A stretch of 64,000 nt of DNA. It comes from Eublepharis macularius (taxonomy: Eukaryota; Chordata; Lepidosauria; Squamata; Eublepharidae). Numbering within the stretch: the first letter of the stretch is position 1; every line of letters begins with the position of its first letter. Of this stretch, positions 36,479 through 46,600 are shown piece after piece. The notes below the pieces were generated by a model. That model was not told where the DNA came from. It saw only the letters and a program-made list of their open reading frames with translations, and made no database searches. The translations under genes and the position numbers were made by a program. Location of the stretch: positions 59,783,766 through 59,847,765 of the forward strand of contig NC_072801.1 in assembly GCF_028583425.1 (NCBI RefSeq). Reading direction: 5' to 3'.

Positions 36479-36681
36479 AAGGAGGGAAAGCGTCACGGTA
36501 TAGCCCGAACTCGTCAGATCTCGGAAGCTAAGCAAGGGCCTTGCTTGGATGGGAGACTACCAAGGAAGACTCTGCAGAGGATGGCAATGGCAAATCCCCT
36601 CCGCTTCCCAGTTGCCCTACAGCTCCTTACTGGGGTCGCCAGTCGATTGGCACAAATACACACAGTTTCTGCAAGTTTAAA
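36479..36681 (+). repeat. 5S rRNA-derived SINE, 19-bp TSD
   Basis: CCCGAACTCGTCAGATCTCG, GGAAGCTAAGCAAGGGCC and CTTGGATGGGAGAC are close to 5S rRNA. They are followed by GAAGACTCTGCAGAGGATGG and a BovB-like end (GGGGTCGCC, then GATTGGCACA). Flanked by AAGATGCTTCAGACTTATG at 36460-36478 and 36682-36700. It landed in the BovB tail that lies 3' of each unit. Confidence 0.9.
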
Positions 36682-36739
36682 AAGATGCTTCAGACTTATG
36701 GAGACCCTAGGAAAGAAAGACATGCATACAGGTAAGCCG

Positions 36740-38330
36740 TGTGGCAATGGCCAATGGTTATCTGTCCCTCAAAAGAGCTCTCATTCCCTCCTGCCTGTCT
36801 AATGGACCTAGCAGCTAATGTACTCAGTCAGCTTTAATCCCTCAAAGAGGGCCCCAAAACTGAATTTTTAAAAAAGTTCACAACAATTAGAACTTCTTTT
36901 GATGATTTAGCAAGCCATATGAGAGGGGTGGAGATGGCAACATTAACAGCAGAAGGGAATACATGGAAATATCTGAGAAAATGCAACTTTAAAAAAAAAA
37001 GAAAGCTCAAAGTAGAACAGCTTGGAAACAGAGGATAGAGGGTAAACACCCATTTTGAAGGTATCCCTCAGTTTTGAGGAGGGGATTACATGGAAAACAT
37101 TATCTCAGGATGGGTTACCCTACAAATGAAGAGATGGCAAAACAAGCCTGTGACATGATTGTGCAGTTCATTGCAATTCCATAATTAGAATGTCAATTCT
37201 CTCTTCATGCAATTCAACAGTGTCCAAGTTTATCAAAATTTTTCTCCAGAAATCTTAAAGCAATCATGCCCAATGGTTTCAAGTATGAGGTCCCTTCTTA
37301 ACTTCAACAAATTTCTTAGACCTAGCAGACAGTTATGTTACTATCTACTGATTGAGAAAACCAGTGAGAAAAAGATGAAAATGAAGAGTTTCTAGAGCAC
37401 ATATGGATTTGCCAACCCCTTGCAAAAACTCCATAGCCCCTCAAGTTTCTCCAGTCCCCAGGTTGGGAACTACTGCCTTTAAAAATGCTTTGTTAGACAT
37501 TCCATCCACAGGTGGTTCTCTTTTCATTGAAGAGTGCAGTTTTTTAAAAAAGGATGCTGCTGATTCACACATTAAGGATGGCGTTAGAACGATCCTCCAC
37601 CCCCTCCAGGTATATTTCCTGGTGCCCACTCCCTTTGTCCTCAAACAAGGAGTCAGTCCCGATTTTCTCTACAACATTGGTACAGGAGAGGCTTCAGAAC
37701 TCTAAGGGTGAAGCTACAAGTGACGAATGACACTTGAACTGCAAGTGTATTTCTCCCTGTTCGCTTGCACTCCACTCAATCCACTTGCCATTCAAGTGTC
37801 ATTCATCACTTGTAGTTTGGCCCTAAGACAACACTCAAAACCTCATTTGTGCAATGAGGACAATGGAATCAGGAGAGGTTTCCCAAGGTGGACTGTAGGT
37901 GTGAAAAATGCTTGATATCCCTTTGATCATTAGATGAGAAAAGCTACCAGGTTTGCTAAATAGCTTGGGTTTTGCTTTTATTGATTCAATGCATTGGGTG
38001 TTGTTTGAATTTAATAAATGTTTCATTTATTTTATAGTAAAAGATCAGCTGATGTAGCAATAAAAAAGAATATGCAAGCTAAACTGACTGGAAAGCTTTA
38101 CACAGAAATTTCCTTGTGCGTTTTCTAATCCGTAGATGAAGATAGCCAGTAAAAGATGATTATCTCATAAAAGGTGTAAAGGGGTGGGGAGTAGGCAGCT
38201 GTTTCAAGGAAAGACTATTATCATTCCAACATATCTCTGGAGAGATAAAGGACCACATCTCAAAACATGTTGTGAGTCCTGTGGGTGTGGTCAAAGGGGA
38301 AAACCACGTGTTGTGCTGTTGTCATTTCTT
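36740..38330. other. Upstream flank of unit C
   Basis: Non-coding sequence homologous to the 5' flanks of units B, D and E. It contains the 118-bp MITE at 37706-37823. The last 300 bp are the most similar to unit E. Confidence 0.6.
37706..37823. mobile_element. 118-bp palindromic MITE, TAA duplication
   Basis: Inverse ends GGGTGAAGCTACAAGTGACG and the inverse of CACTTGTAGTTTGGCCC, flanked by TAA (37703-37705, 37824-37826). A second copy with TCA flanks is at 44021-44138. Harbinger-like by target size. Confidence 0.82.
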
Positions 38331-38340
38331 AATAAAAAGC
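38331..38340 (+). promoter_or_regulatory. TATA-like element of unit C
   Basis: AATAAAAAGC lies 46-55 bp before the ATG in a block kept in unit E (AATAAAAGGC at 60899). In D it reads GTCAAAAGCT. Position and conservation suggest the core promoter and a very short 5' UTR. This is inference, since no transcript start is known. Confidence 0.45.
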
Positions 38341-38385
38341 TCAGATGGCTTTTGGTCTTAAGAGAAACTGAGGCAAATGGCTAGC

Positions 38386-38473
38386 ATGGCAACTTGTCTG
38401 CGTTACCCGGGCAAGGTGGTGATTGTGACCGGTGGCACCAGCGGCATCGGCCTGGCCACTGTGACAGAATTTG
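38386..38473 (+). CDS. HSD17B14: Unit C exon 1
   Basis: 88 nt coding, phase 1 out, donor TTG/gtgagc. It encodes MATCLRYPGKVVIVTGG and SGIG, the Rossmann glycine loop. The protein is identical to unit E exon 1. Confidence 0.92.
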
Positions 38474-41400
38474 GTGAGCATGGAGAGAACAGGGTCGGGA
38501 TGGAGGAGTGGGCAATTTCTGCCACCAGGTGCTAGGGTCAAGCCAGCCACAAAGACGGGGAAGGCTTGCTCCCTAAATATCCAGTCTGGGGTGGAGAGAA
38601 TGTGGGAGAGAGGAAATGCACTCTTGATATACTCAGAGGAACTTGTGTCACTCCTGTGAGCACAAAAAGGATTCATGTCATACCTTGTGGCATAGAATTT
38701 CAATCTGTTCACCTCCTAGAAGGGGAAATGAAACTGACAGAGCCTTCAGGCAGCAAAGAGGAAAGCCATCTGAGAAGCCATCTTTGCAGGCTCTGTAGAG
38801 AGGGGAAATTGACAAAGCCTTCCGATCTGTCTTTTAAAACTCAGCTTCCTGGCTAACATTGCAACTCCCTTCATGTGTGCGTCCTCATGTAATTCGTCTC
38901 TTGTAGTTTAGCTTTCAGTCTTGTAAACGAACAAATAAATCTAGTTCTGTACATCTCTCTGTGTGTGCGCACCTAGTCCCTAACTTTTGTCTTGCATTCC
39001 TTCTCCTCCTGCCATTCAGTTCGCCAAGGAGCCAATGTGGTCTTCTGTTCACGAGCATGTGGAGGTGAGTCAAGACCCAGAGCCATTTTCCTCACCCTCC
39101 ATGACAGGTTTTCCTTATTTGTTTAAAAATGCAACCTCAACAGTGAAACCTCTTCAGAAAGCTTACAAGTGAAACCCAGATAAAATCAGAAAGGCACACC
39201 AATAACAAAAAAACAATAAAAACCCTACAAGGTCATTACAAAAACATAAAATGAGGGTAGTTGCCCAAAATGATTTTATTTATCCAATATTTATACTGCT
39301 TCTCTTCATTTAACATTTCACTCCAGACCTCCAGCTAGAAATGGACTATAACAACATCCGGTTTAAAAGTCCAAGTAAAAACAAATGCTTTGGGCCTGGT
39401 GAGGCTCGAGGTGAAAGGCATTCTACAGGTCTGGTGAGTGCCCATATCCTCCCTGCTGGCACACAGAGCAAGGCTTCAGAAGGGCATCTTAACTGGGGGG
39501 GGGGCTTGACTCCGTTTATGGCCTCGGAGTTAAGAAGTGACCCTCGGCAATGATTGTGGCCAAGAACAGATAAGCAGCTAGTAGAGAGTTCTGGGCACAG
39601 TTGTGAGATTTTCCCTGTATCCAGCACCTTACTGTCTCCTGCTTTCAATATAAATTAGTTTAGCAAATATAAAGAAAATACAAGGTTGAGGGTGGTAGAA
39701 CAGGGAGGAGAAGAAGCTGGAAAGAAAAGGATGTGGCCAAAAGCACTGCCAGAGAAAGAATACCAGTAAGAAATTTTAAGTTCGGTTCATCAAGGAGAGT
39801 GTAGCAAACATACCACGAGAAATAAGCAGATGACAGAAAGTAGGATTGTCAGACTTTTTCTAGCCTCTGTATCCTCAGCAGTCACTAAATTCATTCTTTC
39901 CCTCTGTTCTAGTAGGGAACAGGGAACAGAACGTGCTTCCCCAAGGAGCTTCCCCCTTCCAAACAGACTGTATTTCTTTAATTTTGCAACACTTATAGCC
40001 TACCTTTTTCCAAACAGAGAAAACATTATTTTCAACACATTTATCAGATGTGCATGTGTGTATTTGCAACTTGGCCACAGTTGGAAGAACAGCTTCAAGG
40101 ATAAATAAAAACTAAGCAAAAAGGGGGGGATTAAAGATTTATTCTGCTGGCAATTGTTCTGTTCTTGCAGCGGAAAGGGGACAAGAAATTCAGAGGGAGC
40201 TGCAGAATTCTGGGTGCCCGGGTGACGCATTCTACCAAGTCTGTGATGTCCGCAATGAGGCAGACATTCAGGTAAGCTAAAATGTTTCTTTAGGAGTTCT
40301 TCAGCCTTTTCCAGAAATGTTCTTTCATTTCTGTACCCAAAACCATTCTCCTTATTCTAATTCTTGGTTGTTGTGCCAGTATTCTTCTGGGCCATTATTC
40401 TTCATTTATGCTCCTCTTTCATACCATCTCTGTCACCTGCTGAGTCACTTGTCTCTCTTCTGAAATGCTTCCATGGGGTTCCACTTGATCCCTCCATCAA
40501 CTTTTAACTTCTAGTTCTCACTGTTGTAGCATATCCTTCCCTTGGCTGGTGCAAGAGGTTTGCAGAGTCTGACAATGGGCAGGGCTCAGCGGTTGAGGAT
40601 AAGCTTTGCCTCCTGGACTGTGGGCCCTGTCAGGTTGGAGGCAGCTCACACGGTTCAGAGTTCCTCATCAACCAAGTGCCAAAGCACCCTCTTCCCACAG
40701 CTGCCGCTGGCTTTGTCCCACACCCTACATATATACCCTCTTCTTTGGATGCAAAGGTTACAGCTCCCAGCCTCTGGCCTCTGCCACCATTCACCTGGAT
40801 TATGTGGGGGGAACCATGGGGAATGAGTCCAGGAGCTCTGGAGCTCTTTCTTCCCATGCCGGGAATGATATAATTCCTGGAGCAACAAGTAAGAGCTCTA
40901 GAGCACACACATTTTTTGCACTCATATGAGGTATGTTCTCCCCAAGTGCCTCCCCATGATCCAACCTGTCCCCAGGTTTGGGCTCTAGGGGACCTGGCAA
41001 CCCTTTTCATCACTCCACTCCTTTCTTCCCATTTATTACCCATTCTTCTCTGTCGCCCAGGCTTCAATAGGTATGGCCCATTAGTTCAAATGGTCTCTTG
41101 CACCTGAATCACAGGTCTCTCAATTCTGTTGCTACACTTGCCCTGAACTCTCTTTATCTTCTGTTCCTGCAGAGGTTGATTTTGGTAACTATAGAACGTT
41201 ATGGATGCCTGGACTGCCTGGTGAACAATGTTGGAACTGGTGAGTGATTTTCAAACTGTTGGGGGCAGAGAAGAATTTGGGATAGACACATCTGGGTATG
41301 AATGTGTGTTCCTTGATTATTCCAAATCCAGCATTGACTTGTTTAACAAAGAGTTCAAGGAACAGTAGTTGGATGACTTTTGTGCAAAGAGGAAAAGATC

Positions 41401-44400
41401 TTGTAGGGGGCAGCAAGCTCTAGCTAGACTGGGCAGCAAGGGAGTTCCTTCTTTTTCAAGGGGTTTTTCCTTATCTATTTGCAGAATGCTATTTTTAGGC
41501 TTTTCTTCTAGAACTCTGCACACTCTTACTCAACTGACAAGGGAGCAGGCTTTAGCTCTTCTTGTTGTATCCTGTTTGTTAATGTCCTATCCAGTTTATT
41601 AATTTTCTATCTAGTCTATGAATGGAACCAATAAAGTTTTGTTACTCTACATTGGTTCAATGTCCTGACCACTGCATAGGCACTCTGCCAGTACCAATAA
41701 CTTTGCAAGTGGCTGTTTACAAAGAAACTCACATGTCCTAATATTAAAAAGTATTTATATAAGGTCACATGTCTCCCACACAAACCCTTTTTAAAGAAAA
41801 TACTATTGTCTTTTAAAGAATAATTAAGTTGTGGACATTGCTCTTTCAGAATGTAGAGATGGAACTAATTCAATGGGAGAATTAGACTGATTCATGGAGG
41901 GCGGGTCCGTCAATGCTGATTAGCCATGATGATGATGAAACCAAAATTCCATATTATGTTTTAAAAAATAATACATATCAGACAAAGAGACATGAAAACC
42001 ATCAACATATTGTGACACTGGGGATCTGTTACCTTGCTCTTTTTGGATCTTGCCTCTGAGAAACTTAGTTCTCTTTTATATCCACTTGATCCTTTTGCAA
42101 ACAGTTGAAGCTGAAACGATAGATGGTGTGTGTGCCCAAGACTTCCGCAACCTCGCACAACTCAACACTGAGAGCTGTTTGTTAACATCAAAGGTGAGTG
42201 ATTCCAATGTATGTTTAAGCACTTTTCCTCTTCCCTGGGGGGAGCTGGCTTCCTCCAAAGCAGAACTTCAAATAGAAAAAAACCTTGGAGTGGAATAAAT
42301 GTTAGCGGTCCCGCTCTTTACCTGCCTATGTCAGTTCAAATCAGAATGACAGGGGAAGGGCCATGGCTCTACAACTGAGAACCTGCTATGCACCCTAAGC
42401 ATTTACCCTCACCATCTCCAGTAGCAAGAACTTCCACTAGCTGTGCTGGAAAGGGTCTTTACCAATCAGCACTTCTAAAGTAGTTGTCTGACTCCAATAT
42501 ACAGCCTCTTTTTCAGTTTCTCTTTTGAGATCAGGCATACCATTTCTGTTTATATTTTGCATACAGTATGCACTGCCCTACTTACGGAAAACAAGAGGAA
42601 ATATTGTCAACATTGCCAGTCTTGTCGGTGATATTGGGGCGAAGAATCTGGTATTGTATACCATGACCAAGGTAATCTTGACCCAAGGACAGATTCAGTT
42701 ACCGATGTTTTTGAACGTTTCTGCTCTTGTGCCTTTATTAGCACCTTGATTGACAGATGTAGGTTTTCACAATATGGAGGGGGACACTATCATGGGCTGA
42801 CTTGTAAATTAATTTGCTTCTAAAGGAACTAGCAGAGGCCTGGATGGTATTTTTCAAGTCAGTTGGCAATTCTCATACATGAGGTTAAACCCAGTCTGTA
42901 AACACTCGAGGTTTTATGGAATGTATGTTTGCCTTCTTTTCATTAACAGGCTGAAAAAAAAACACTTAATTATACTTCAAAATCATTGCTGTGAACCCCA
43001 AGTAGGGTTGTCAATCACCATGAGAAAAAAAGGTCCTGTTCTGTTAACAGAGGTTTAATAGAAACTCATGTACAAGATGATATTGTTTACTTTGGCCCTG
43101 AATTATATCAGCTCCCCCTACACCCTATTTAACATTTCTAGATGGAACAGGACTTTTGGGGAATGGTAATGACAGGTACTGAAAGTGAATGCTGAAGGAT
43201 GGAGAGGTCTGGCCCTACACCCTTTATCTCCTCCTTACAGAAGCTTAGTAGACACTTGTATTGTAAACATTATCACAAGAAACTTCTTTATGCTCATCAG
43301 ACTGTAGTCAGAGGCATAAGAGAAGGCCAAGCCATTTAGGTTCAGTTAACAACCCTACTTGTGCTTTTATCTTGCAGGGTGCTGTGATTGCAATGACCAA
43401 AGCCCTGGCCATAGATGAGAGCAAATACGGAGTACGAGTCAACAGGTAAAACATTGTCCAATGTCCGTACATAATCCCCTCAGTGCACATTGCAATTTCC
43501 AGAGGAATATCAGGAAAGAAAAGCAGGTCCTCCAAATCCCAATTCCAGAAGCATAAGATTCAGGTTTTTTTGCTAAACCTCCCCCACAAAAGAGCTATTA
43601 GAAGAAAAATATAAGGAACTGTAACAGGGAATTGGCATTCTCAGAGTGTAATATCCAAACAATTGGGATGAAATCAGTATCTGGAGAAGGTGTAAGTAGT
43701 ACAAAGTCCTGAAATTTCTTTTCTCTTTCAAATATTGTTCCTTATGAGAAGAGAAATGTGAGAAATAGACTCAGCACAAAATCTAATAACTTCTACGATT
43801 ACAATGTAAGAAAGGAATCCCATTTTTTTTCAAACCTAGTGGAAAACCTGGGCCATTTTCACACATCTTTAAAATAGTGTGATATTCATGGAAGGCTGCC
43901 AGCTTCCTCGCGTGATTTTTGACACCATCCATTTACAAAATGCCATCATAACTGATGGCTTTCCTGGTTTTCCTTAAAGCTCTGTAGAAAAAGTATCGTT
44001 AATGATGAGCGTTCATATCAGGGCCAAGCTACACATGACGAAAGACACTTGCCTGGCAAGTGGATTGAGTGGAGGGCAAGTGAACAGGGAGTAATACATT
44101 TGCCGTTCAAGTGTCATTTGTCACTTGTAGCTTGGCCCTCAGTCTGTGTGATATCACTGAAGCCCCAAAATTCAGGCTTTGGTGATATCCAAATCTGCTC
44201 CATGAAGCCCAGAAAGTAAAAAGCAGCCGAGAGACAGATAAAGGAGAGAAAGTAGAGTGGGGAGAAATTAACCTGCCTAAGATCTTCCAAAATCCCAGAG
44301 GAGGAGATTTGGTGAAGCAGATAACAGCCCTCCAGTGATTCCTTGCAAGCCCACACCTTGTGTAGCGAACTAACTTACTGCCACTAATTTTTCTTGTGCC

Positions 44401-45858
44401 ATAACCTAATGAATGGTTAATTCCACAAGGGCTGGTATGTCAGAGAGAGGTTGCATTCCATTCTGTATTTTCCTGGGATGTATAAATGAATAATCGTACA
44501 GAGGATTGTAGGGTGAATCAATTCATTCGGAGCCAGTTTGGTGTAGTGGTTAAGAGCATGGGACTCTAATCTGGAGAGCCAGGTTTGATTCCCCACTCCT
44601 CCACTTAAAGCCAGCTGGGTGACCTTGGGCTAGTCACAGTTCTCTGGAGCTCTCTCAGCCCCACCCACCTCACAGGGTGTTTGTTGTGGGAATAATAATG
44701 GCATACTTTGTAAACCACTCTGAGTGGGCATTACATTGCCCTGAAGGGCGGTATATAAATCAAATGTTGTTGTTGTTGTTATTTAATATGTTAAACTATA
44801 AGGTGGAAGTTAATGTCTTCTTAGAAATATGGAAGGCACTTCTTCAAAACTCATTCATTTGTTTCTTGATCTTTCATGATGCCCCTACCCTTCCTTTTTT
44901 AATTCTGAAGCATTTTGTATTCTAGCCTCTCACCAGGTAATATCTGGTCTCCTATGTGGGAAAAGTATGCAAGTCTGAACCTGGATCCCGAGGCCATAAT
45001 TCAGAAATCTGCATGTCATCAGGCAAGTGCATTGCAGGAAAATAGGGGTGGTGGGGCTGCCCATTTAATTCTGCCATCCCCAGGGTGGGGATTGAAATTA
45101 TGACTGAATGACAACCACAGAGATCAGTGCCCTGGAGAATAGTGCAGCTCTGCATGTTTGGGAAAGCAGAAGTCATAGAGTAGCTGGCTTCAGAGAGCTG
45201 ATGCTCTTGGACTTCTCTTTCTCCAATGGAAGAAGCATCCTTGCTGAGCTCCCTCCCCAGGCACTGACTTCTCATCTCCCAAACCAGAACTGGCAACCCG
45301 AGCTCTACCATGGCCTCTACCCAGATGCCCCAGACTTGGCCAATCTCAAAGGCTAAGCTGGGACAGCTCTGGTTTGTACTAGGATGGGAAATCACAAAGT
45401 AAAGAGTTTTTCTCTTGAACAAGGTCACCATAAGTCAATTGCGACTTGATAGTAAAAAAAAAAGTTCTACCACATGTAAGATGGTAATAATAAACAGGGC
45501 TGTGAATACACCGGTAGAAAAAAATTGAATATCAGAATTCTGCTCCAAGGAAAGCTGAATTCTACTGCTAATAAATCCCACCCTGCCAAGATTCAGCTCC
45601 TTATCTAATCTCACATTAGATGAGTATAGAATTCAACTTTTCTCTTCTGTTGCACACTTACAGCTTCTGGGACGTTTTGGAACCCCTGAAGAGGCAGCCT
45701 TGGGCGTCCTGTTCCTTGCTGCTGATGGAACTTTCTGTACTGGTTTCGACCTCGTGGTCAGTGGTGGAGCGGAAGTCGGCTTTGACACAAAGAACAGGGT
45801 GGAACTTCACCCTGAACCATATGAGAGTGGGAGAATTCAGGTCTTCTCTAGGAAGTAA
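38386..45858 (+). CDS. HSD17B14: HSD17B14-like SDR, unit C, complete nine-exon gene
   Basis: Exons: 38386-38473, 39020-39064, 40171-40271, 41173-41239, 42105-42193, 42567-42671, 43378-43445, 44926-45022 and 45664-45858. They total 855 nt, or 284 residues plus stop; human HSD17B14 has 270. Landmarks in order: TGGTSGIG cofactor loop (about residues 16-23), VVFCSRACG end of the second strand, CDV, NNVG (usually NNAG), IASLVG with catalytic Ser, YTMTK with catalytic Tyr and Lys, SPGNIWSPMWEKY, and FCTGFDLVVSGGAEVGF. No signal peptide or membrane segment, so cytosolic. The family oxidises 17-beta-hydroxysteroids and other small alcohols. All splice phases agree, with a GC donor after exon 8. Oddities are NNVG, Ser for Cys before LSPGN, and the changed loop in exon 5. 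Start chosen because the ATG is kept in E and gives MATCLRYPGK, like human MATGTRYAGK. Confidence 0.92.
39020..39064 (+). CDS. HSD17B14: Unit C exon 2
   Basis: 45 nt, phase 1 to 1, acceptor cattcag, donor GAG/gtgagt. It encodes VRQGANVVFCSRACG, the second strand that contacts the adenosine ribose of the cofactor. Confidence 0.9.
40171..40271 (+). CDS. HSD17B14: Unit C exon 3
   Basis: 101 nt, phase 1 to 0, acceptor cttgcag, donor CAG/gtaagc. It encodes ERGQEIQRELQ and VCDVRNEADIQ; the CDV motif is typical of SDRs. Confidence 0.9.
41173..41239 (+). CDS. HSD17B14: Unit C exon 4
   Basis: 67 nt, phase 0 to 1, acceptor cctgcag, donor CTG/gtgagt. It encodes RLILVTIERYGCLDCLVNNVGT; the NNAG motif reads NNVG. 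Confidence 0.9.
42105..42193 (+). CDS. HSD17B14: Unit C exon 5
   Basis: 89 nt, phase 1 to 0, donor AAG/gtgagt. It encodes AQDFRNLAQLNTESCLLTSK. Compared with unit A it differs at many positions near the loop before AQDF. Confidence 0.87.
42567..42671 (+). CDS. HSD17B14: Unit C exon 6 (catalytic Ser/Tyr/Lys)
   Basis: 105 nt, phase 0 to 0, acceptor atacag, donor AAG/gtaatc. It encodes YALPYLRKTRGN, IASLVG and YTMTK. Confidence 0.9.
43378..43445 (+). CDS. HSD17B14: Unit C exon 7
   Basis: 68 nt, phase 0 to 2. It encodes GAVIAMTKALAIDES then YGVRVN. The split codon is AG/C (Ser), whereas unit A and human have Cys. Confidence 0.9.
44021..44138. mobile_element. 118-bp palindromic MITE, TCA duplication
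   Basis: Same family as 37706-37823, inverse ends GGGCCAAGCTACA and TGTAGCTTGGCCC, flanked by TCA. It lies in intron 7 of unit C and is absent from A and B. Confidence 0.82.
44528..44782 (+). repeat. tRNA-derived SINE (Sauria-type) in unit C intron 7
   Basis: CGGAGCCAGTTTGGTGTAGT start, AGGTTTGATTCCCCACTCC box B area, GGGCGGTATATAAATC end with (GTT)n tail. Units A and B lack it at the same position, so it is younger than the split of C from them. Confidence 0.85.
44926..45022 (+). CDS. HSD17B14: Unit C exon 8, GC donor
   Basis: 97 nt, phase 2 to 0, acceptor ttctag, donor CAG/gcaagt. It encodes LSPGNIWSPMWEKYASLN and ends SACHQ. Confidence 0.88.
45303..45463 (+). repeat. 5S rRNA-derived SINE (unit C intron 8)
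   Basis: AAAGGCTAAGCTGGGACAGC and TACTAGGATGGGAAATCAC match 5S rRNA words; tail GTCACCATAAGTCAATTGCG. Orthologue of the copies in A and B. Confidence 0.75.
45664..45858 (+). CDS. HSD17B14: Unit C exon 9 with stop
   Basis: 195 nt including TAA, acceptor cttacag. It encodes GRFGTPEEAALGV, FCTGFDLVV and SGGAEVGF, with a tail ending FSRK. Confidence 0.9.
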   Translation, partial: LLGRFGTPEEAALGVLFLAADGTFCTGFDLVVSGGAEVGFDTKNRVELHPEPYESGRIQVFSRK

Positions 45859-46334
45859 TAGAGCTGTAAAGTGGGTGGGGATAAGAGCTAAAAGTCCAGC
45901 TGTCATTTATTCCTTCCAAGAAGAGCTCCAAAAGGTTGTTGCTTCATGAAACTGTGGGGAAAGGGGATGAAAAGTGAGAGACTCGAGAGTCAGTATGGTG
46001 TAGAGATTTGTGTCGAACTAGGAAGGTCCAGAAGGAAAGGTGGCAGCACCTTCTTGGACTCAGCTCCACCTAGCCTAGACTCTGATACTGTAAGCAAGAG
46101 CTCAGCTGTGGAATGTCCCTCCTCTAATTAGGCTTTAGTTTGTAAGATGCATGGGCCCAAGGACAACAGGACCATCAGACTGTTGTGTGTGTGTTGGGTT
46201 CCTTCGAGTCACCTCCGACCTATGGCAACACCATGAACGAAAGTTAAATTTCATTAAATGCTTCCTGTTGATGTTTTCTGTTGAATTCCTTTGACAATCA
46301 ACTATATCTGCTCTTATCCCAAATTCCATTATAC

Positions 46335-46340
46335 AATAAA
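46335..46340 (+). terminator. Unit C polyadenylation signal
   Basis: AATAAA 477 bases past the stop, in the same UTR context as unit A's at 6316. Confidence 0.68.
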
Positions 46341-46399
46341 GAAGTGCAATAAATATGCTATCATTGTCTGACTTTGATGTTTCCTCATCCTGGAATATG

Positions 46400-46600
46400 T
46401 GTGTGTGCGTCATGTGTCATTTCTGATTTACGTCAGCCCTATGAATGAAGACCTCCAAAACATCATTAACTGGCATGCTCAGATCTTGCAAACTGGAGGC
46501 TTCCTTTCTTGAGTCAAGCCATTTTATTAGGGGTCTTCCTCTTTTCCTACTGTCTTCAACATTTCTTAGTGCTATTGACTTTTCCAGAGAGTCTTAGGCA
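46400..46600 (-). mobile_element. RTE/BovB remnant 3' of unit C
   Basis: Short version of the fragment at 6610-7569 (GAAGACCTCCAAAACATCATT, then GGTCTTCCTCTTTTCCTAC). It lacks the hAT-like insertion found in A and so shows the pre-insertion state. Confidence 0.7.

Noticed and set aside
36479-36681. Possible functional 5S rRNA gene
   Set aside because: Only the middle of 5S is similar. The flanking 19-bp duplication and BovB-like tail show a SINE.
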